NCBI GenBank assembly: GCA_015494385.1
Contig: WGBJ01000475.1
Location: 1 to 15,100 of the forward strand
Length of the DNA stretch: 15,100 nucleotides
Source of the DNA: Marinosulfonomonas sp.
Lineage (GTDB): Bacteria; Pseudomonadota; Alphaproteobacteria; Rhodobacterales; Rhodobacteraceae
Reading direction: 5' to 3'
In this document: piece after piece, positions 6,390 through 14,020 of the stretch
Layout: each line of letters opens with the position of its first letter
Position numbering within the stretch: the stretch's first letter is position 1
The notes under the pieces: generated by a model
Told to the model about the DNA's origin: nothing
The model's database searches: none
What the model saw: only the letters and a program-made list of their open reading frames with translations
Translations under genes and position numbers: made by a program

Positions 6390-7756
6390 TTATACTCGCC
6401 GTATATCCGGCTCAGATCCCCGTTCCACTCGCCGTAGTATTTCTCCAGCAGCTCGTCCGCCGGGACCTTGCCCTCTTCCACACTATCGATCAGCGCGTTC
6501 AGGAAATGGCGTTCGTCCAGAACCATGCCACCAGCACCGGGTTTGGCGCGGGCCTTTAGTCCCTCTTCGGAAATCGCCAGAACCTCGCGGGCCAGATCCT
6601 GCATGGTGCGCCCGCCAACCTCGGCCTGGAGCGCATCAACGGATGCCCCCACACGCCACGCTTCGCGGGTTTCGGCGTCCCAGTCCTTGACCAGATCCCA
6701 TGCCGCATCCAGCGCGCCCTGATCATACATCAGGCCGGTCCAGAACGCAGGCAGGGCACACAGGCGACGCCACGGGCCGCCATCGGCGCCGCGCATTTCC
6801 ATATATTGCTTGATCCGTGCCTCGGGGAACAGAGTGGTCAGGTGATCCGCCCAATCCGACATGGTGGGTTTTTCACCCGGCAAGGCGGGCAATTCGCCCT
6901 TCAGAAAGTCGCGAAACGACATGCCCAGCGCGTCGATATATTTCCCGTCGCGGTAGACAAAATACATCGGCACATCCAGTGCGTATTCGACATAGCGTTC
7001 AAACCCCATGCCGTCCTCGAACACAAAGGGCAGCATGCCGGTGCGCGAGGGGTCCAGATCGCGCCAGATGCGCGAACGCCAGCTTTTGTGGCCGTTCGGT
7101 TTGCCCTCGAAAAACGGGGAATTGGCAAACAGCGCGGTGGCCACGGGTTGCAATGCCAGCGCCACGCGGAATTTTTGCACCATGTCGGCTTCGGACCCGA
7201 AATCGAGGTTCACCTGAACCGTGCAGGTGCGATACATCATTTGCGTGCCGTGGGTGCCGACCTTGGCCATGTAATCGGTCATCAGGCGATAACGGCCCTT
7301 GGGCATTACCGGCATGTCCTCGTGTTTCCAGATCGGGGCGGCCCCCAAACCCAGAAACCGCACGCCCGCGCCATCGGCCACGGACTGCACTTCGCGCAGG
7401 TGCACGTTTACCTCGTCACAGGTCTGGTGGATGGTGCACAGCGGCGCGCCCGACAGTTCCAGCTGCCCGCCCGGCTCAAGGCTGATGTTGGCCCCGTCCT
7501 TTTTCAGGCCAATAAGGTTTTCTTCCTCGTAAATTGGATCCCAGCCGAATTGCGCCCGCAACCCTTCCAGAATTGCCTTGATCGAATGCCGACCCTCGTA
7601 GGGCAACGGCTTGTGCGTGTCTTTGCAATAGCCGAATTTCTCGTGCTCGGTGCCGATGCGCCAATCGTCCTTTGGCTTGCAGCCATCGGCCAGATATTGT
7701 GCCAGATCGGCATGGTTTTCGATCGGGGCGCTGCCGCCGGATTGGGGGATAGACAT
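6383..7756 (-). CDS. gshA: glutamate-cysteine ligase (GCS2/plant-type)
   Basis: A 457-residue cytosolic ligase joining glutamate and cysteine with ATP, the first and limiting step of glutathione synthesis. It is the alphaproteobacterial/plant-like class rather than the E. coli GshA type. IGTEHEKFGY near residue 34 and ISLEPGGQLELSGAPL near 91 form the ATP/glutamate site, with MYRTCTVQVNLDF and QPVATALFANSPFF in the middle and a C-terminal helical part ending IYGEYNY. The length is normal for the class. Start ATG at 7756, with AAAAAGG about nine bases upstream on the minus strand. It follows a small membrane gene by 65 nt on the same strand and is probably co-transcribed with rsmE. Confidence 0.97.
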   Translation of the reverse strand: MSIPQSGGSAPIENHADLAQYLADGCKPKDDWRIGTEHEKFGYCKDTHKPLPYEGRHSIKAILEGLRAQFGWDPIYEEENLIGLKKDGANISLEPGGQLELSGAPLCTIHQTCDEVNVHLREVQSVADGAGVRFLGLGAAPIWKHEDMPVMPKGRYRLMTDYMAKVGTHGTQMMYRTCTVQVNLDFGSEADMVQKFRVALALQPVATALFANSPFFEGKPNGHKSWRSRIWRDLDPSRTGMLPFVFEDGMGFERYVEYALDVPMYFVYRDGKYIDALGMSFRDFLKGELPALPGEKPTMSDWADHLTTLFPEARIKQYMEMRGADGGPWRRLCALPAFWTGLMYDQGALDAAWDLVKDWDAETREAWRVGASVDALQAEVGGRTMQDLAREVLAISEEGLKARAKPGAGGMVLDERHFLNALIDSVEEGKVPADELLEKYYGEWNGDLSRIYGEYNY

Positions 7757-7821
7757 CTGGGTTGGCCTTTTTACTGTTCACATCGTCCGGATTCCAGAGT
7801 TGGAGCCAAACGCGCAGGATG

Positions 7822-8337
7822 TCAATGCAGATAGGCTGTGCGTTTTTGCCATATCACGACAGGTTGAGAAGGGCGCGCATTCAGCGCGTTCAGCATCTTT
7901 TGCGTGGCAAAGCCGTTCAGCACGCTAAAGGCATCAAACAGGTCTTCGGAATGTTCGGCATCGGTGGGGATCGACAGCGGGGTCTGGCCCAGTTCGATCA
8001 ACAACCAATGGTGCGCACCAGTTTCAGATGGGATCAGTTCAACGCGGATCAGCCCTTCGATCGACACGGCGCCACCGTCGTGCGGGCCGAAATAGGTTAT
8101 CTGCCGTTCATCCACCTGCACCACACCGGCCCCGCCATCGCCAATACGAAACCGCGCCCGTTGCCAGCCGGCATACAGGCCCAAAGCGCCGAGCGCCGCA
8201 ACGAACCAGCCAAAACCGGCGATCAACCCGTATGAGGTCAGGCCCAGCCACAGCCCCCACAGGAACACCACCAGCGCCACCAGCACTTCGCGCCAGCGCC
8301 AGAAAAACGCGCGGGATTCGGGGCGGACAAAGGACAT
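7822..8337 (-). CDS. conserved membrane protein of unknown function (171 aa)
   Basis: A 171-residue protein with two hydrophobic helices close together (about 17-36 and 38-57) followed by a soluble beta-rich part (about 62-135: RFRIGDGGAGVVQVDERQITYFG...) and a short C-terminal helix. The layout, two helices then a small beta domain, again resembles bPH-type proteins, but no signature motif is evident. The start codon directly abuts the rsmE stop (TAG-ATG, no intervening base), so translation is probably coupled to rsmE. gshA follows 65 nt downstream. The role is unknown and the link to glutathione is only positional. Confidence 0.82.
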   Translation of the reverse strand: MSFVRPESRAFFWRWREVLVALVVFLWGLWLGLTSYGLIAGFGWFVAALGALGLYAGWQRARFRIGDGGAGVVQVDERQITYFGPHDGGAVSIEGLIRVELIPSETGAHHWLLIELGQTPLSIPTDAEHSEDLFDAFSVLNGFATQKMLNALNARPSQPVVIWQKRTAYLH

Positions 8338-9063
8338 CTACCAATCCCCCAACGTGGCCTGCCACAGCGTAATCGCCGCCACCGCCGCCGTATCTGCCCT
8401 CAGGATACGCGGGCCAAGGCTGATTTTGGTGACGAAAGGCAGCGCCGAAAGCTGTGCGCGTTCCTCGTCGCTAAAGCCGCCTTCGGGACCAATCAGGATG
8501 GCCCATTTTTTCTGCTCTGCCTGTGCCGCCAACACCTCTTGCGCCCCCGCAAGGGATTCGTCGCAGAACACCAGTTGGCGATCCTTGGGCCAGTCGGCCA
8601 GCATGGCATCCAACCGCCGGATATCGTCCACTTCGGGCACATAGGTTGCGCCGCATTGCTCGGCCGCCTCAAGCGCATGGGCTTGCAAACGATCCTGCCG
8701 GATACGTTCGGCATTGGTGAACCGCGTCTGCACCGGACAAATCCGCGCCACACCCAGTTCGGTCGCCTTTTCCACGATAAACGCGGTGCGGGCCTTTTTA
8801 ATCGGCGCGAACAGCAGCCACAGATCAGGCGGCATCTGCAACGGGCGGGTTTGGGACAGGCATTTCAGCGCACCCTTGCGCTTGCCGGCCTCGACCACCT
8901 CGGCCAGAAATTCGCCATCTATGCCGTTGAACAACAGCACATGCGCCCCCTGTTTCAGCCGCATCACCCCGAAAAGGTAATGCGCCTGATCACGGGTCAA
9001 AGGAATGGTTTGCCCCACCCCCAATGCCTGCGTTACACAGAGCCTGATCTTTGCATTCTTCAT
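8338..9063 (-). CDS. rsmE: 16S rRNA (uracil-1498-N3)-methyltransferase RsmE
   Basis: A 241-residue SPOUT-class methyltransferase that methylates U1498 of 16S rRNA using S-adenosylmethionine. The N-terminal PUA-like part contains AHYLFGVMRLKQG and LFNGIDGEF. The catalytic trefoil-knot part has IKKARTAFIVEKATELGV, LIGPEGGFSDEE and SLGPRILRADTAAVAAI, the last two forming the cofactor pocket. ATG 9063 (MKNAKIRL) is preferred. An ATG at 9075 would add four residues and leave no space before divergent ubiA. The frame is open much further upstream, but that is antisense to ubiA. It heads the operon with the 171-aa membrane protein and gshA. Confidence 0.96.
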   Translation of the reverse strand: MKNAKIRLCVTQALGVGQTIPLTRDQAHYLFGVMRLKQGAHVLLFNGIDGEFLAEVVEAGKRKGALKCLSQTRPLQMPPDLWLLFAPIKKARTAFIVEKATELGVARICPVQTRFTNAERIRQDRLQAHALEAAEQCGATYVPEVDDIRRLDAMLADWPKDRQLVFCDESLAGAQEVLAAQAEQKKWAILIGPEGGFSDEERAQLSALPFVTKISLGPRILRADTAAVAAITLWQATLGDW

Positions 9064-9075
9064 GGACCGAACCAT

Positions 9076-10044
9076 ATGCCCGACACTTCCGAATTGCCAG
9101 AGCAACAGGGACAGGTTTCCGATGCCGTCAAAGGCAACTGGGTTGATACCATCGCGCCCGAATGGACCCGCCCCTATCTGCGCCTGAGCCGCGCTGACAG
9201 GCCGATCGGCACATGGCTGTTGCTGCTGCCCTGCTGGTGGGGCGTGCTTCTGGCGGCGCTGCATGGCGGCGATTTCGGGCGGTTTGACCTGTGGATCATC
9301 GTCGCCTGTGCCGCCGGTGCATGGTTGATGCGCGGCGCGGGGTGCACATGGAACGACATCACCGACCGCAAGATCGACGCACAGGTCGAACGCACACGGT
9401 CGCGCCCGATCCCGTCGGGACAGGTCAGCGTCAAGGGTGCGGTTGTCTGGATGGCGCTGCAATCGCTGCTGGCCTTTGCCATTCTGCTGACCTTCAACCG
9501 CTACACCATCCTGCTGGGCATCAGTTCGCTGGTACTGGTGGCGATTTACCCCTTTGCCAAACGCTTCACCTGGTGGCCACAGGTGTTCCTTGGGTTGGCG
9601 TTCAACTGGGGCGCTTTGCTGGCTTGGGCGGCCCATTCGGGGCAGCTGCACTGGCCTGCCGTGTTGCTGTATCTGGCAGGCATCGCATGGACGCTGTTTT
9701 ACGATACCATCTATGCCTTTCAGGATACCGAGGACGACGCCCTGATCGGGGTGAAATCCACCGCGCGGCTGTTTGGTGACAATGCGGGGAAATGGCTGTC
9801 GGGCTTTATGATTCTATCAGTAACCTTGCTGGCAGCGGCTGTAATTCTATCGCTTTCAGACAAGCAAAACCCGATGGTCATGGTGGTTGCATTGGCCGGA
9901 CCGTGGGCTTTCGGCTGGCATCTGGCATGGCAAATGCGAAGCCTGGATACGAACAATCCGCAAACCTGCCTGCGATTGTTTCGCGCCAATCGTGATTCGG
10001 GACTTATCTTTGCGCTGTTTCTTGCCGTTGCCTTATTGCTGTGA
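9076..10044 (+). CDS. ubiA: 4-hydroxybenzoate polyprenyltransferase UbiA
   Basis: A 322-residue integral membrane prenyltransferase attaching the polyprenyl tail to 4-hydroxybenzoate in ubiquinone synthesis. Both Mg-pyrophosphate motifs are present: N93-D94-x-x-D97-x-x-x-D101 in CTWNDITDRKID, and Y-D210-T-x-Y-A-F-Q-D217-x-x-D220-D221. About eight hydrophobic helices follow. LSRADRPIGTWLLLLPCWWG near 37-56 is typical of UbiA. ATG 9076 gives a 20-residue polar lead before NWVDTIAPEW. The frame is open upstream to 8539, but that is antisense to rsmE. The ATG lies 12 nt from the rsmE start on the other strand, so its promoter must lie within rsmE. Only a weak GGA precedes the start. Confidence 0.96.
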   Translation: MPDTSELPEQQGQVSDAVKGNWVDTIAPEWTRPYLRLSRADRPIGTWLLLLPCWWGVLLAALHGGDFGRFDLWIIVACAAGAWLMRGAGCTWNDITDRKIDAQVERTRSRPIPSGQVSVKGAVVWMALQSLLAFAILLTFNRYTILLGISSLVLVAIYPFAKRFTWWPQVFLGLAFNWGALLAWAAHSGQLHWPAVLLYLAGIAWTLFYDTIYAFQDTEDDALIGVKSTARLFGDNAGKWLSGFMILSVTLLAAAVILSLSDKQNPMVMVVALAGPWAFGWHLAWQMRSLDTNNPQTCLRLFRANRDSGLIFALFLAVALLL

Positions 10045-10073
10045 TTGAACATCGGCAAGATGCGGCCTAGATA
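10045..10073 (+). promoter_or_regulatory. possible promoter of the OmpA-domain gene
   Basis: TTGAAC (10045-10050) and TAGATA (10068-10073) are spaced by 17 bases in the 61-bp gap between ubiA and the OmpA-family gene. The spacing is ideal and the -35 box is fair, but the -10 box is weak. Read-through from ubiA is equally possible, since no terminator is seen. Confidence 0.35.
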
Positions 10074-10105
10074 GATGCGAACCCCACCGGATAATCCGAG
10101 TTAAC

Positions 10106-12055
10106 ATGCGCCTTTCCAAATTATTCTCGATCCTTGCTGTCTTTCTGATCGCCGGTGCCGCCAGCACCTTTGGCGCCATGCGTGCAGCCGATTTTATCGA
10201 AGAACGCTCGCTTGCCGATGTGACCGATGCACTGGTTGCACAGGACCATACATGGGTTTCGGTGCATGTGGACGGCCTGCGGGTGGAACTGACCGGCACG
10301 GCACCGGACGAGGCCACCCGTTTCAAGGCCCTGACCGTCGCCAACAGCATTGTTGATGCAGAACGGGTGATCAACAGCATGGATGTGCTGGACGCCGCAG
10401 CGATTGCACCCCCCAAATTCAGCGTCGAGATTCTGCGGAATAACGAGGGGATCTCGTTGATCGGGCTTATCCCGACATCCTCGGACCGTGAAGACATCCT
10501 GTCATCCATCGCGGGGCTGGCCAAAGGCAATGAAATCACCGACATGCTGGATTCCAGCGACTATCCGGCCCCCGAAGGCTGGGAGGACGCCCTGAAATTC
10601 GGCCTGAATGCGGTGCATGATCTGCCCAAATCCAAGGTTTCGATTTCCGAAGACGGGGTTGCCGTAACCGCCATTGCCGGAAGCATCGAGGAAAAGCGCA
10701 AGATCGAGGCCGATTTGGCCCGCAAGGCGCCGGATAACCTGTCGCTGATCACAAAAATCACGGCGCCACGTCCGGTGATTACACCCTTTACAACCCGTTT
10801 TGTTATCAACGGGGAAAGTGCCCATTTCGACGCCTGTTCCGCCGACAGCGCCGACACCCACGCCAAAATCATCAGTGCCGCGCTGGATGTTGGCCTGAAC
10901 GGGAAAACCGATTGCACCATCGGGCTGGGCGTGCCGACCACGTCATGGGGTGACGCCGTTGCCAGCGGCATCAGGGCGCTAAAGGAAATCGGCGGCGGCA
11001 GCATCACCTTTTCGGACGCCGACGTAACGCTGGTTGCACTGGACACCACCCCGCAAGCCACCTTTGACCGCGTTGTGGGCGAGTTGAAAGCGGCCCTGCC
11101 CGATGTGTTCTCGCTTCATGCGGTATTGCCCGAACCGGTCAAAATTGACGGAACCGGCGAAGGCGAAGGAGCGCCTGAATTTGTGGCAACCCTTAGCCCC
11201 GAAGGTCAGGTGCAATTGCGTGGACGCGTCACAAATGAACGCACCCGCGCCGCCGTTGACAGCTATTCGCGCGCCCGTTTCGGCAGCAAGGCTGTTTATG
11301 ACGCCACCCGTCTGGACGAAGAACTGCCCGACGGCTGGCCAATCCGCGTTCTGGCGGGTCTGGAAGCGCTGGCGGAATTGAATAACGGCAGCGTTGTCGT
11401 GCAAGACAATTTTGTCGAGGTGCGCGGCAATACGGGCAATCCCGAAGCCCGCGCGAACATCGCACGGCTGCTGTCCGATAAGCTGGGCGCGTCTGAAAAC
11501 TATGGAATTAAAGTAAAATACGAAAAAGCGCTGGACCCTGTTGCGGGGCTGCTGAAACCTGCCGAATGTGTCGACAAAATCAACGATATTCTGTCCGAGC
11601 GCAAAATCAGCTTTGCCCCCGGTTCTGCGGAACTGGACACGGCCGGTCAGGCCGTGGTTGACCGGATTGCCGAAACCCTCAAGACCTGCAACAAACCGCG
11701 GATCGAAATCGCGGGTCACACCGACAGTCAGGGCCGCGAAGTGATGAACCTGAACCTGTCCCAGGCCCGCGCCGATGCCGTTCTGCAAGGTCTGATCGCA
11801 CGCAGGGTTCTGACCACAGGGATGCGCGCCAAGGGCTATGGCGAGGCCGTGCCCATCGCCGACAACAAAACCGAGGAAGGCCGCGAGGCCAACCGGCGGA
11901 TCGAATTCACACTGATTGTGCCGGAAAAAGCGCATGACGAGGCCACGGGCCTTGAACAGATGGAAGCACCGGCAGTAGAACAGCCTCAGGCAGACACTGG
12001 CGAAACCGGTGAAACAGGCCAACCCGAAGCGGCGGAGACCACACCGAATGAATAG
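10106..12055 (+). CDS. OmpA-family envelope protein with BON-like region and threefold repeat
   Basis: A 649-residue envelope protein. Residues 6-24 are a hydrophobic signal or anchor segment with a possible cleavage near STFGA. Residues 36-95 look like a BON domain (VSVHVDGLRVELTGTAP). Three diverged repeats of about 125 residues follow, marked by G/S-W-x-x-(A/R)-x-x-x-G-(L/I) at W159, W281 and W411. Residues about 487-612 are an OmpA C-terminal peptidoglycan-binding domain: AGHTDSQG near 536, NLSQARADAV, GYGE, then N-R-R-I-E-F. The tail (615-649) is acidic and Glu/Thr/Gln-rich. It probably tethers the envelope to peptidoglycan; BON plus OmpA is also the layout of mycobacterial OmpATb/ArfA. 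It overlaps the next gene by 8 nt. Confidence 0.92.
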   Translation: MRLSKLFSILAVFLIAGAASTFGAMRAADFIEERSLADVTDALVAQDHTWVSVHVDGLRVELTGTAPDEATRFKALTVANSIVDAERVINSMDVLDAAAIAPPKFSVEILRNNEGISLIGLIPTSSDREDILSSIAGLAKGNEITDMLDSSDYPAPEGWEDALKFGLNAVHDLPKSKVSISEDGVAVTAIAGSIEEKRKIEADLARKAPDNLSLITKITAPRPVITPFTTRFVINGESAHFDACSADSADTHAKIISAALDVGLNGKTDCTIGLGVPTTSWGDAVASGIRALKEIGGGSITFSDADVTLVALDTTPQATFDRVVGELKAALPDVFSLHAVLPEPVKIDGTGEGEGAPEFVATLSPEGQVQLRGRVTNERTRAAVDSYSRARFGSKAVYDATRLDEELPDGWPIRVLAGLEALAELNNGSVVVQDNFVEVRGNTGNPEARANIARLLSDKLGASENYGIKVKYEKALDPVAGLLKPAECVDKINDILSERKISFAPGSAELDTAGQAVVDRIAETLKTCNKPRIEIAGHTDSQGREVMNLNLSQARADAVLQGLIARRVLTTGMRAKGYGEAVPIADNKTEEGREANRRIEFTLIVPEKAHDEATGLEQMEAPAVEQPQADTGETGETGQPEAAETTPNE

Positions 12056-12374
12056 AACCGAGATTATCACCGCCATTGCAATCATTCTGTTTGTGGCCTT
12101 TGTGCTGGGCTGGTTTGCGCATTGGCTACTGCACCGGTTCACCCGTGTTTCGCAGGCCGATCTGGGTGAATTGGACAACATGGCACAGGCCTTGCACGAA
12201 GCCGAAGAAACCCGCGATCAGGCGATCACCTATTTGCAGCAACGCGAAGCGGAAATGACCAACCAGCTGTCCCAGACCGAGGCGGAATTGTCAGCGGCCA
12301 TGGACGGCTTGCGCGCCGCACGGCAAGAGGCCGAAGAACTGCGCGCCTATGTGGAAAAGATTAATCGGGACTAG
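12048..12374 (+). CDS. small membrane-anchored coiled-coil protein (108 aa)
   Basis: Unknown function. One N-terminal hydrophobic helix (about 6-27, IITAIAIILFVAFVLGWFAHWLL) is followed by a highly charged, Glu/Gln/Ala-rich segment (about 38-105) with heptad character that should form a coiled coil. ATG 12048 overlaps the last 8 bases of the OmpA-family gene; the longer open frame from 12009 begins inside that gene with a basic stretch and is not preferred. The coupling suggests the two products act together in the envelope, but no direct evidence is visible. Its TAG stop (12372-12374) is part of the CTAG at the edge of the inserted element, so the insertion left the reading frame intact. Confidence 0.85.
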   Translation: MNRTEIITAIAIILFVAFVLGWFAHWLLHRFTRVSQADLGELDNMAQALHEAEETRDQAITYLQQREAEMTNQLSQTEAELSAAMDGLRAARQEAEELRAYVEKINRD

Positions 12375-12396
12375 GGTCAGGACCCATTAATCCTGC
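12371..12396 (+). repeat. left terminal inverted repeat of the MITE-like element
   Basis: 26 bp starting CTAGGGTCAGGACC and ending ATCCTGC; an exact reverse complement lies at 12614-12639. It contains the short palindrome GGGTC-AG-GACCC (12375-12386 region). The first four bases include the stop codon of the preceding gene. Confidence 0.93.
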
Positions 12397-12613
12397 CCCA
12401 CTGGTTTGACAGATTTTTGTGCCGACAAGGCACAATGGCGCAGGAATAGTGGTTCTATTTCAAGGCATTGTAACGCAGCTCGGCGCGAAAATCCGTCAAA
12501 TCCGAAGGACGCCGTTTTCCCTTCATCCCAGCGGCGCGGGCCGCTTGTGAACAGAACCACTGTTGACGGCGCGTCCCGAACCGCTGATATTTCGGGAAAC
12601 CGGCGCCAGTGGC

Positions 12614-12639
12614 GCAGGATTAATGGGTCCTGACCCTAG
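12614..12639 (-). repeat. right terminal inverted repeat of the MITE-like element
   Basis: 26 bp starting GCAGGAT and ending CTGACCCTAG, the exact reverse complement of 12371-12396. It ends three bases before the moaE stop codon. The motif TGGCGCAGGA at its inner edge (12610-12619) also occurs as a direct copy at 12436-12445. Confidence 0.93.
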
Positions 12640-12642
12640 ACG

Positions 12643-13086
12643 CTACCATTTGGTCAGCGCGTCTTCGTCCTCGTCTTTGGCGGCGACCCATTCGGCACCG
12701 TCCGTGGTATATTCTTTCTTCCAGAACGGCGCGCGGGATTTCAGGTAATCCATCAGGAACATTGCGGCCTCGAACGCATCGCCACGGTGGGGTGACGCCG
12801 TGGCCACCATCATGATCAGATCGCCGGGCCGCAACGTGCCATAGCGGTGGATGATCAGGCAATCCTTCAGATTCCAGCGTTTCATCGCCTCGGCCTCGAT
12901 CCCCTTCAGGGCATTTTCGGTCATGCCGGGGTAATGTTCCATCTCCATGCGCTCCAGATCACCATCCGGCGTGTTGCGCACGATACCGGTGAAATTGACC
13001 ACCGCCCCCGCATCATCACGGCCAAGGGCAAAGGCCTGCACCTCGGCCCCCAGATCGAATGCTTGTTCCTGAACCCGAACGGTCAT
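12643..13086 (-). CDS. moaE: molybdopterin synthase catalytic subunit MoaE
   Basis: A 147-residue cytosolic protein, the large subunit of molybdopterin synthase, which with MoaD-thiocarboxylate inserts the dithiolene sulfurs into precursor Z (cPMP). Family motifs run in order: VVNFTGIVR, MEMEHYPGM, HRYGTLRPGD, ATASPHRGDAFEAAMFLMDYLKSRAPFWKKE, the last containing the catalytic lysines. Length is typical. ATG 13086 lies two bases after the moaD stop, so the two subunits are co-expressed. Its stop is 3 nt from the edge of the MITE-like element, which lies in its 3' untranslated region. Confidence 0.97.
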   Translation of the reverse strand: MTVRVQEQAFDLGAEVQAFALGRDDAGAVVNFTGIVRNTPDGDLERMEMEHYPGMTENALKGIEAEAMKRWNLKDCLIIHRYGTLRPGDLIMMVATASPHRGDAFEAAMFLMDYLKSRAPFWKKEYTTDGAEWVAAKDEDEDALTKW

Positions 13087-13088
13087 TT

Positions 13089-13337
13089 TCAGCCACCCGT
13101 CATCGGCGGGAAAAACGCCACTTCGCGCACACCGGCCAATGGCGCGTCAAAATCTGTTAGTTCCTGATCCACGGCCACCCGCAGGGCCGATACGTCCTCG
13201 AACGCGGCGGCATAGCGTTCTTCGCGGGCCTTCAGTTCCTCGACCAGTTCGGCCACCGTGGCGGCGCCGGTTTCCACCTGTTCTTTCGGCAATCCGATGC
13301 GCTCGCGCACCCATGCGAAATACAGAACGTCAATCAT
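13089..13337 (-). CDS. moaD: molybdopterin synthase sulfur-carrier subunit MoaD
   Basis: An 82-residue ubiquitin-like (beta-grasp) sulfur carrier. It ends in the required Gly-Gly, activated by adenylation and converted to a thiocarboxylate that donates sulfur for molybdopterin. The N-terminus MIDVLYFAWVRERIG and the segment EVAFFPPMTGG are typical of MoaD. Its ATG overlaps the stop of pgsA as ATGA (13334-13337), and moaE follows after 2 nt. Length is normal and no residue is missing. Confidence 0.96.
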   Translation of the reverse strand: MIDVLYFAWVRERIGLPKEQVETGAATVAELVEELKAREERYAAAFEDVSALRVAVDQELTDFDAPLAGVREVAFFPPMTGG

Positions 13338-14002
13338 TTCGTGTCATCCTTTAGATACGGCAGTGCTTTGACAAAGTAGTCCCAGCCGGTGATCAGCGTC
13401 AAACCCGCCGCAACCCACAGCAGGGCAATGCCGCCATAATAGCTGGCCGCAGCACCCTTTTGCACCCAGAGCAATCCGCTCAGATCCTCTTGTTCGCCGG
13501 CCAGAATTGCGTCGATCATCTGCGGGTCCATCGCCTGTGTCAGTTCCACAAAGCGATCCGCAAATATCCCTTGCGAAAACAGCACCGCGATGGCGATCAT
13601 CTGTGCCGTGGTTTTCCATTTTGCCAGTTTGGTGACTTTCAGCTTGCTGGCCTTGTCCCCCAGAAATTCGCGCAGGCCGGAAACAAACACTTCGCGGAAA
13701 AAGATCATAGTTGCGGGCAGCAAAATCCACGCCTTAACACCGGAAAAACCGATGATCACCAAAAGCGCGATCAACACCATTGCCTTGTCCGCGATCGGGT
13801 CCAGCATGGCACCGAATTTGCTTTCCTGTTTCCATGCCCGCGCCAGATAGCCATCGACGAAATCCGTCAACGCCGCGCTGATAAACAGAACCAGTGCAAA
13901 CCAGTCCGCCCAAGGGGTGTTGAAATACAAAAACATTACCGCCAAAGCGGGCGCCGCCAGCAGGCGGATCACAGTCAGAATATTGGGCACATTCCATGTC
14001 AT
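13334..14002 (-). CDS. pgsA: CDP-diacylglycerol-glycerol-3-phosphate 3-phosphatidyltransferase
   Basis: A 222-residue membrane enzyme forming phosphatidylglycerol-phosphate from CDP-diacylglycerol and glycerol-3-phosphate. The CDP-alcohol phosphotransferase signature D-x2-DG-x2-AR-x8-G-x3-D-x3-D is complete at D47, D50-G51, A54-R55, G64, D68 and D72. The N-terminus NVPNILTVIRLLAAPAL is characteristic of PgsA, and several hydrophobic helices follow. A roughly 35-residue insert between the last helices (about 148-182) is mostly polar. An AAGGA site precedes ATG 14002, which lies 18 nt after the uvrC stop. It overlaps moaD by 4 nt. Confidence 0.96.
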   Translation of the reverse strand: MTWNVPNILTVIRLLAAPALAVMFLYFNTPWADWFALVLFISAALTDFVDGYLARAWKQESKFGAMLDPIADKAMVLIALLVIIGFSGVKAWILLPATMIFFREVFVSGLREFLGDKASKLKVTKLAKWKTTAQMIAIAVLFSQGIFADRFVELTQAMDPQMIDAILAGEQEDLSGLLWVQKGAAASYYGGIALLWVAAGLTLITGWDYFVKALPYLKDDTK

Positions 14003-14020
14003 ATCGCTATCCTTAACCGC

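Larger units (their letters stand above)
12371..12639. mobile_element. MITE-like palindromic element with CTAG-bounded inverted repeats
   Basis: A 269-bp non-coding element fills the gap between two convergent genes. Its ends are perfect 26-bp inverted repeats (12371-12396 and 12614-12639), extending to 34 bp with one mismatch (12371-12404, 12606-12639). Both ends carry CTAG, compatible with a 4-bp YTAR target duplication as known for IS5-type elements. No transposase is encoded. The interior holds nested structure: AGTGGTTCT (12448-12456) against AGAACCACT (12553-12561), a GTGCC-GACAA-GGCAC hairpin (12419-12433) and GCGCC-AGT-GGCGC near the right end. It is most simply a non-autonomous MITE mobilised in trans. 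The IS family assignment is inference. Confidence 0.82.

Noticed and set aside
6806..7834. Long plus-strand open frame opposite gshA
   Set aside because: Antisense shadow of gshA with no coherent domain or ribosome site.
7810..7847. Hairpin-like ACGCGCAG/CTGTGCGT followed by five T, resembling the terminator at 4526
   Set aside because: On the plus strand, where no gene ends; the right arm is inside the 3' end of the minus-strand coding region and the stem has a wobble pair and a long loop.
8539..9075. Upstream extension of the ubiA frame
   Set aside because: Antisense to rsmE; UbiA homologues begin close to NWVDTIAPEW, so ATG 9076 fits.
9064..9651. Upstream extension of the rsmE frame
   Set aside because: Antisense to ubiA; the RsmE family starts at about MKNAKIRL.
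12406..12633. 75-codon open frame inside the MITE-like element
   Set aside because: Covers hairpins and an inverted repeat, with no homology-like pattern; too small for a transposase.
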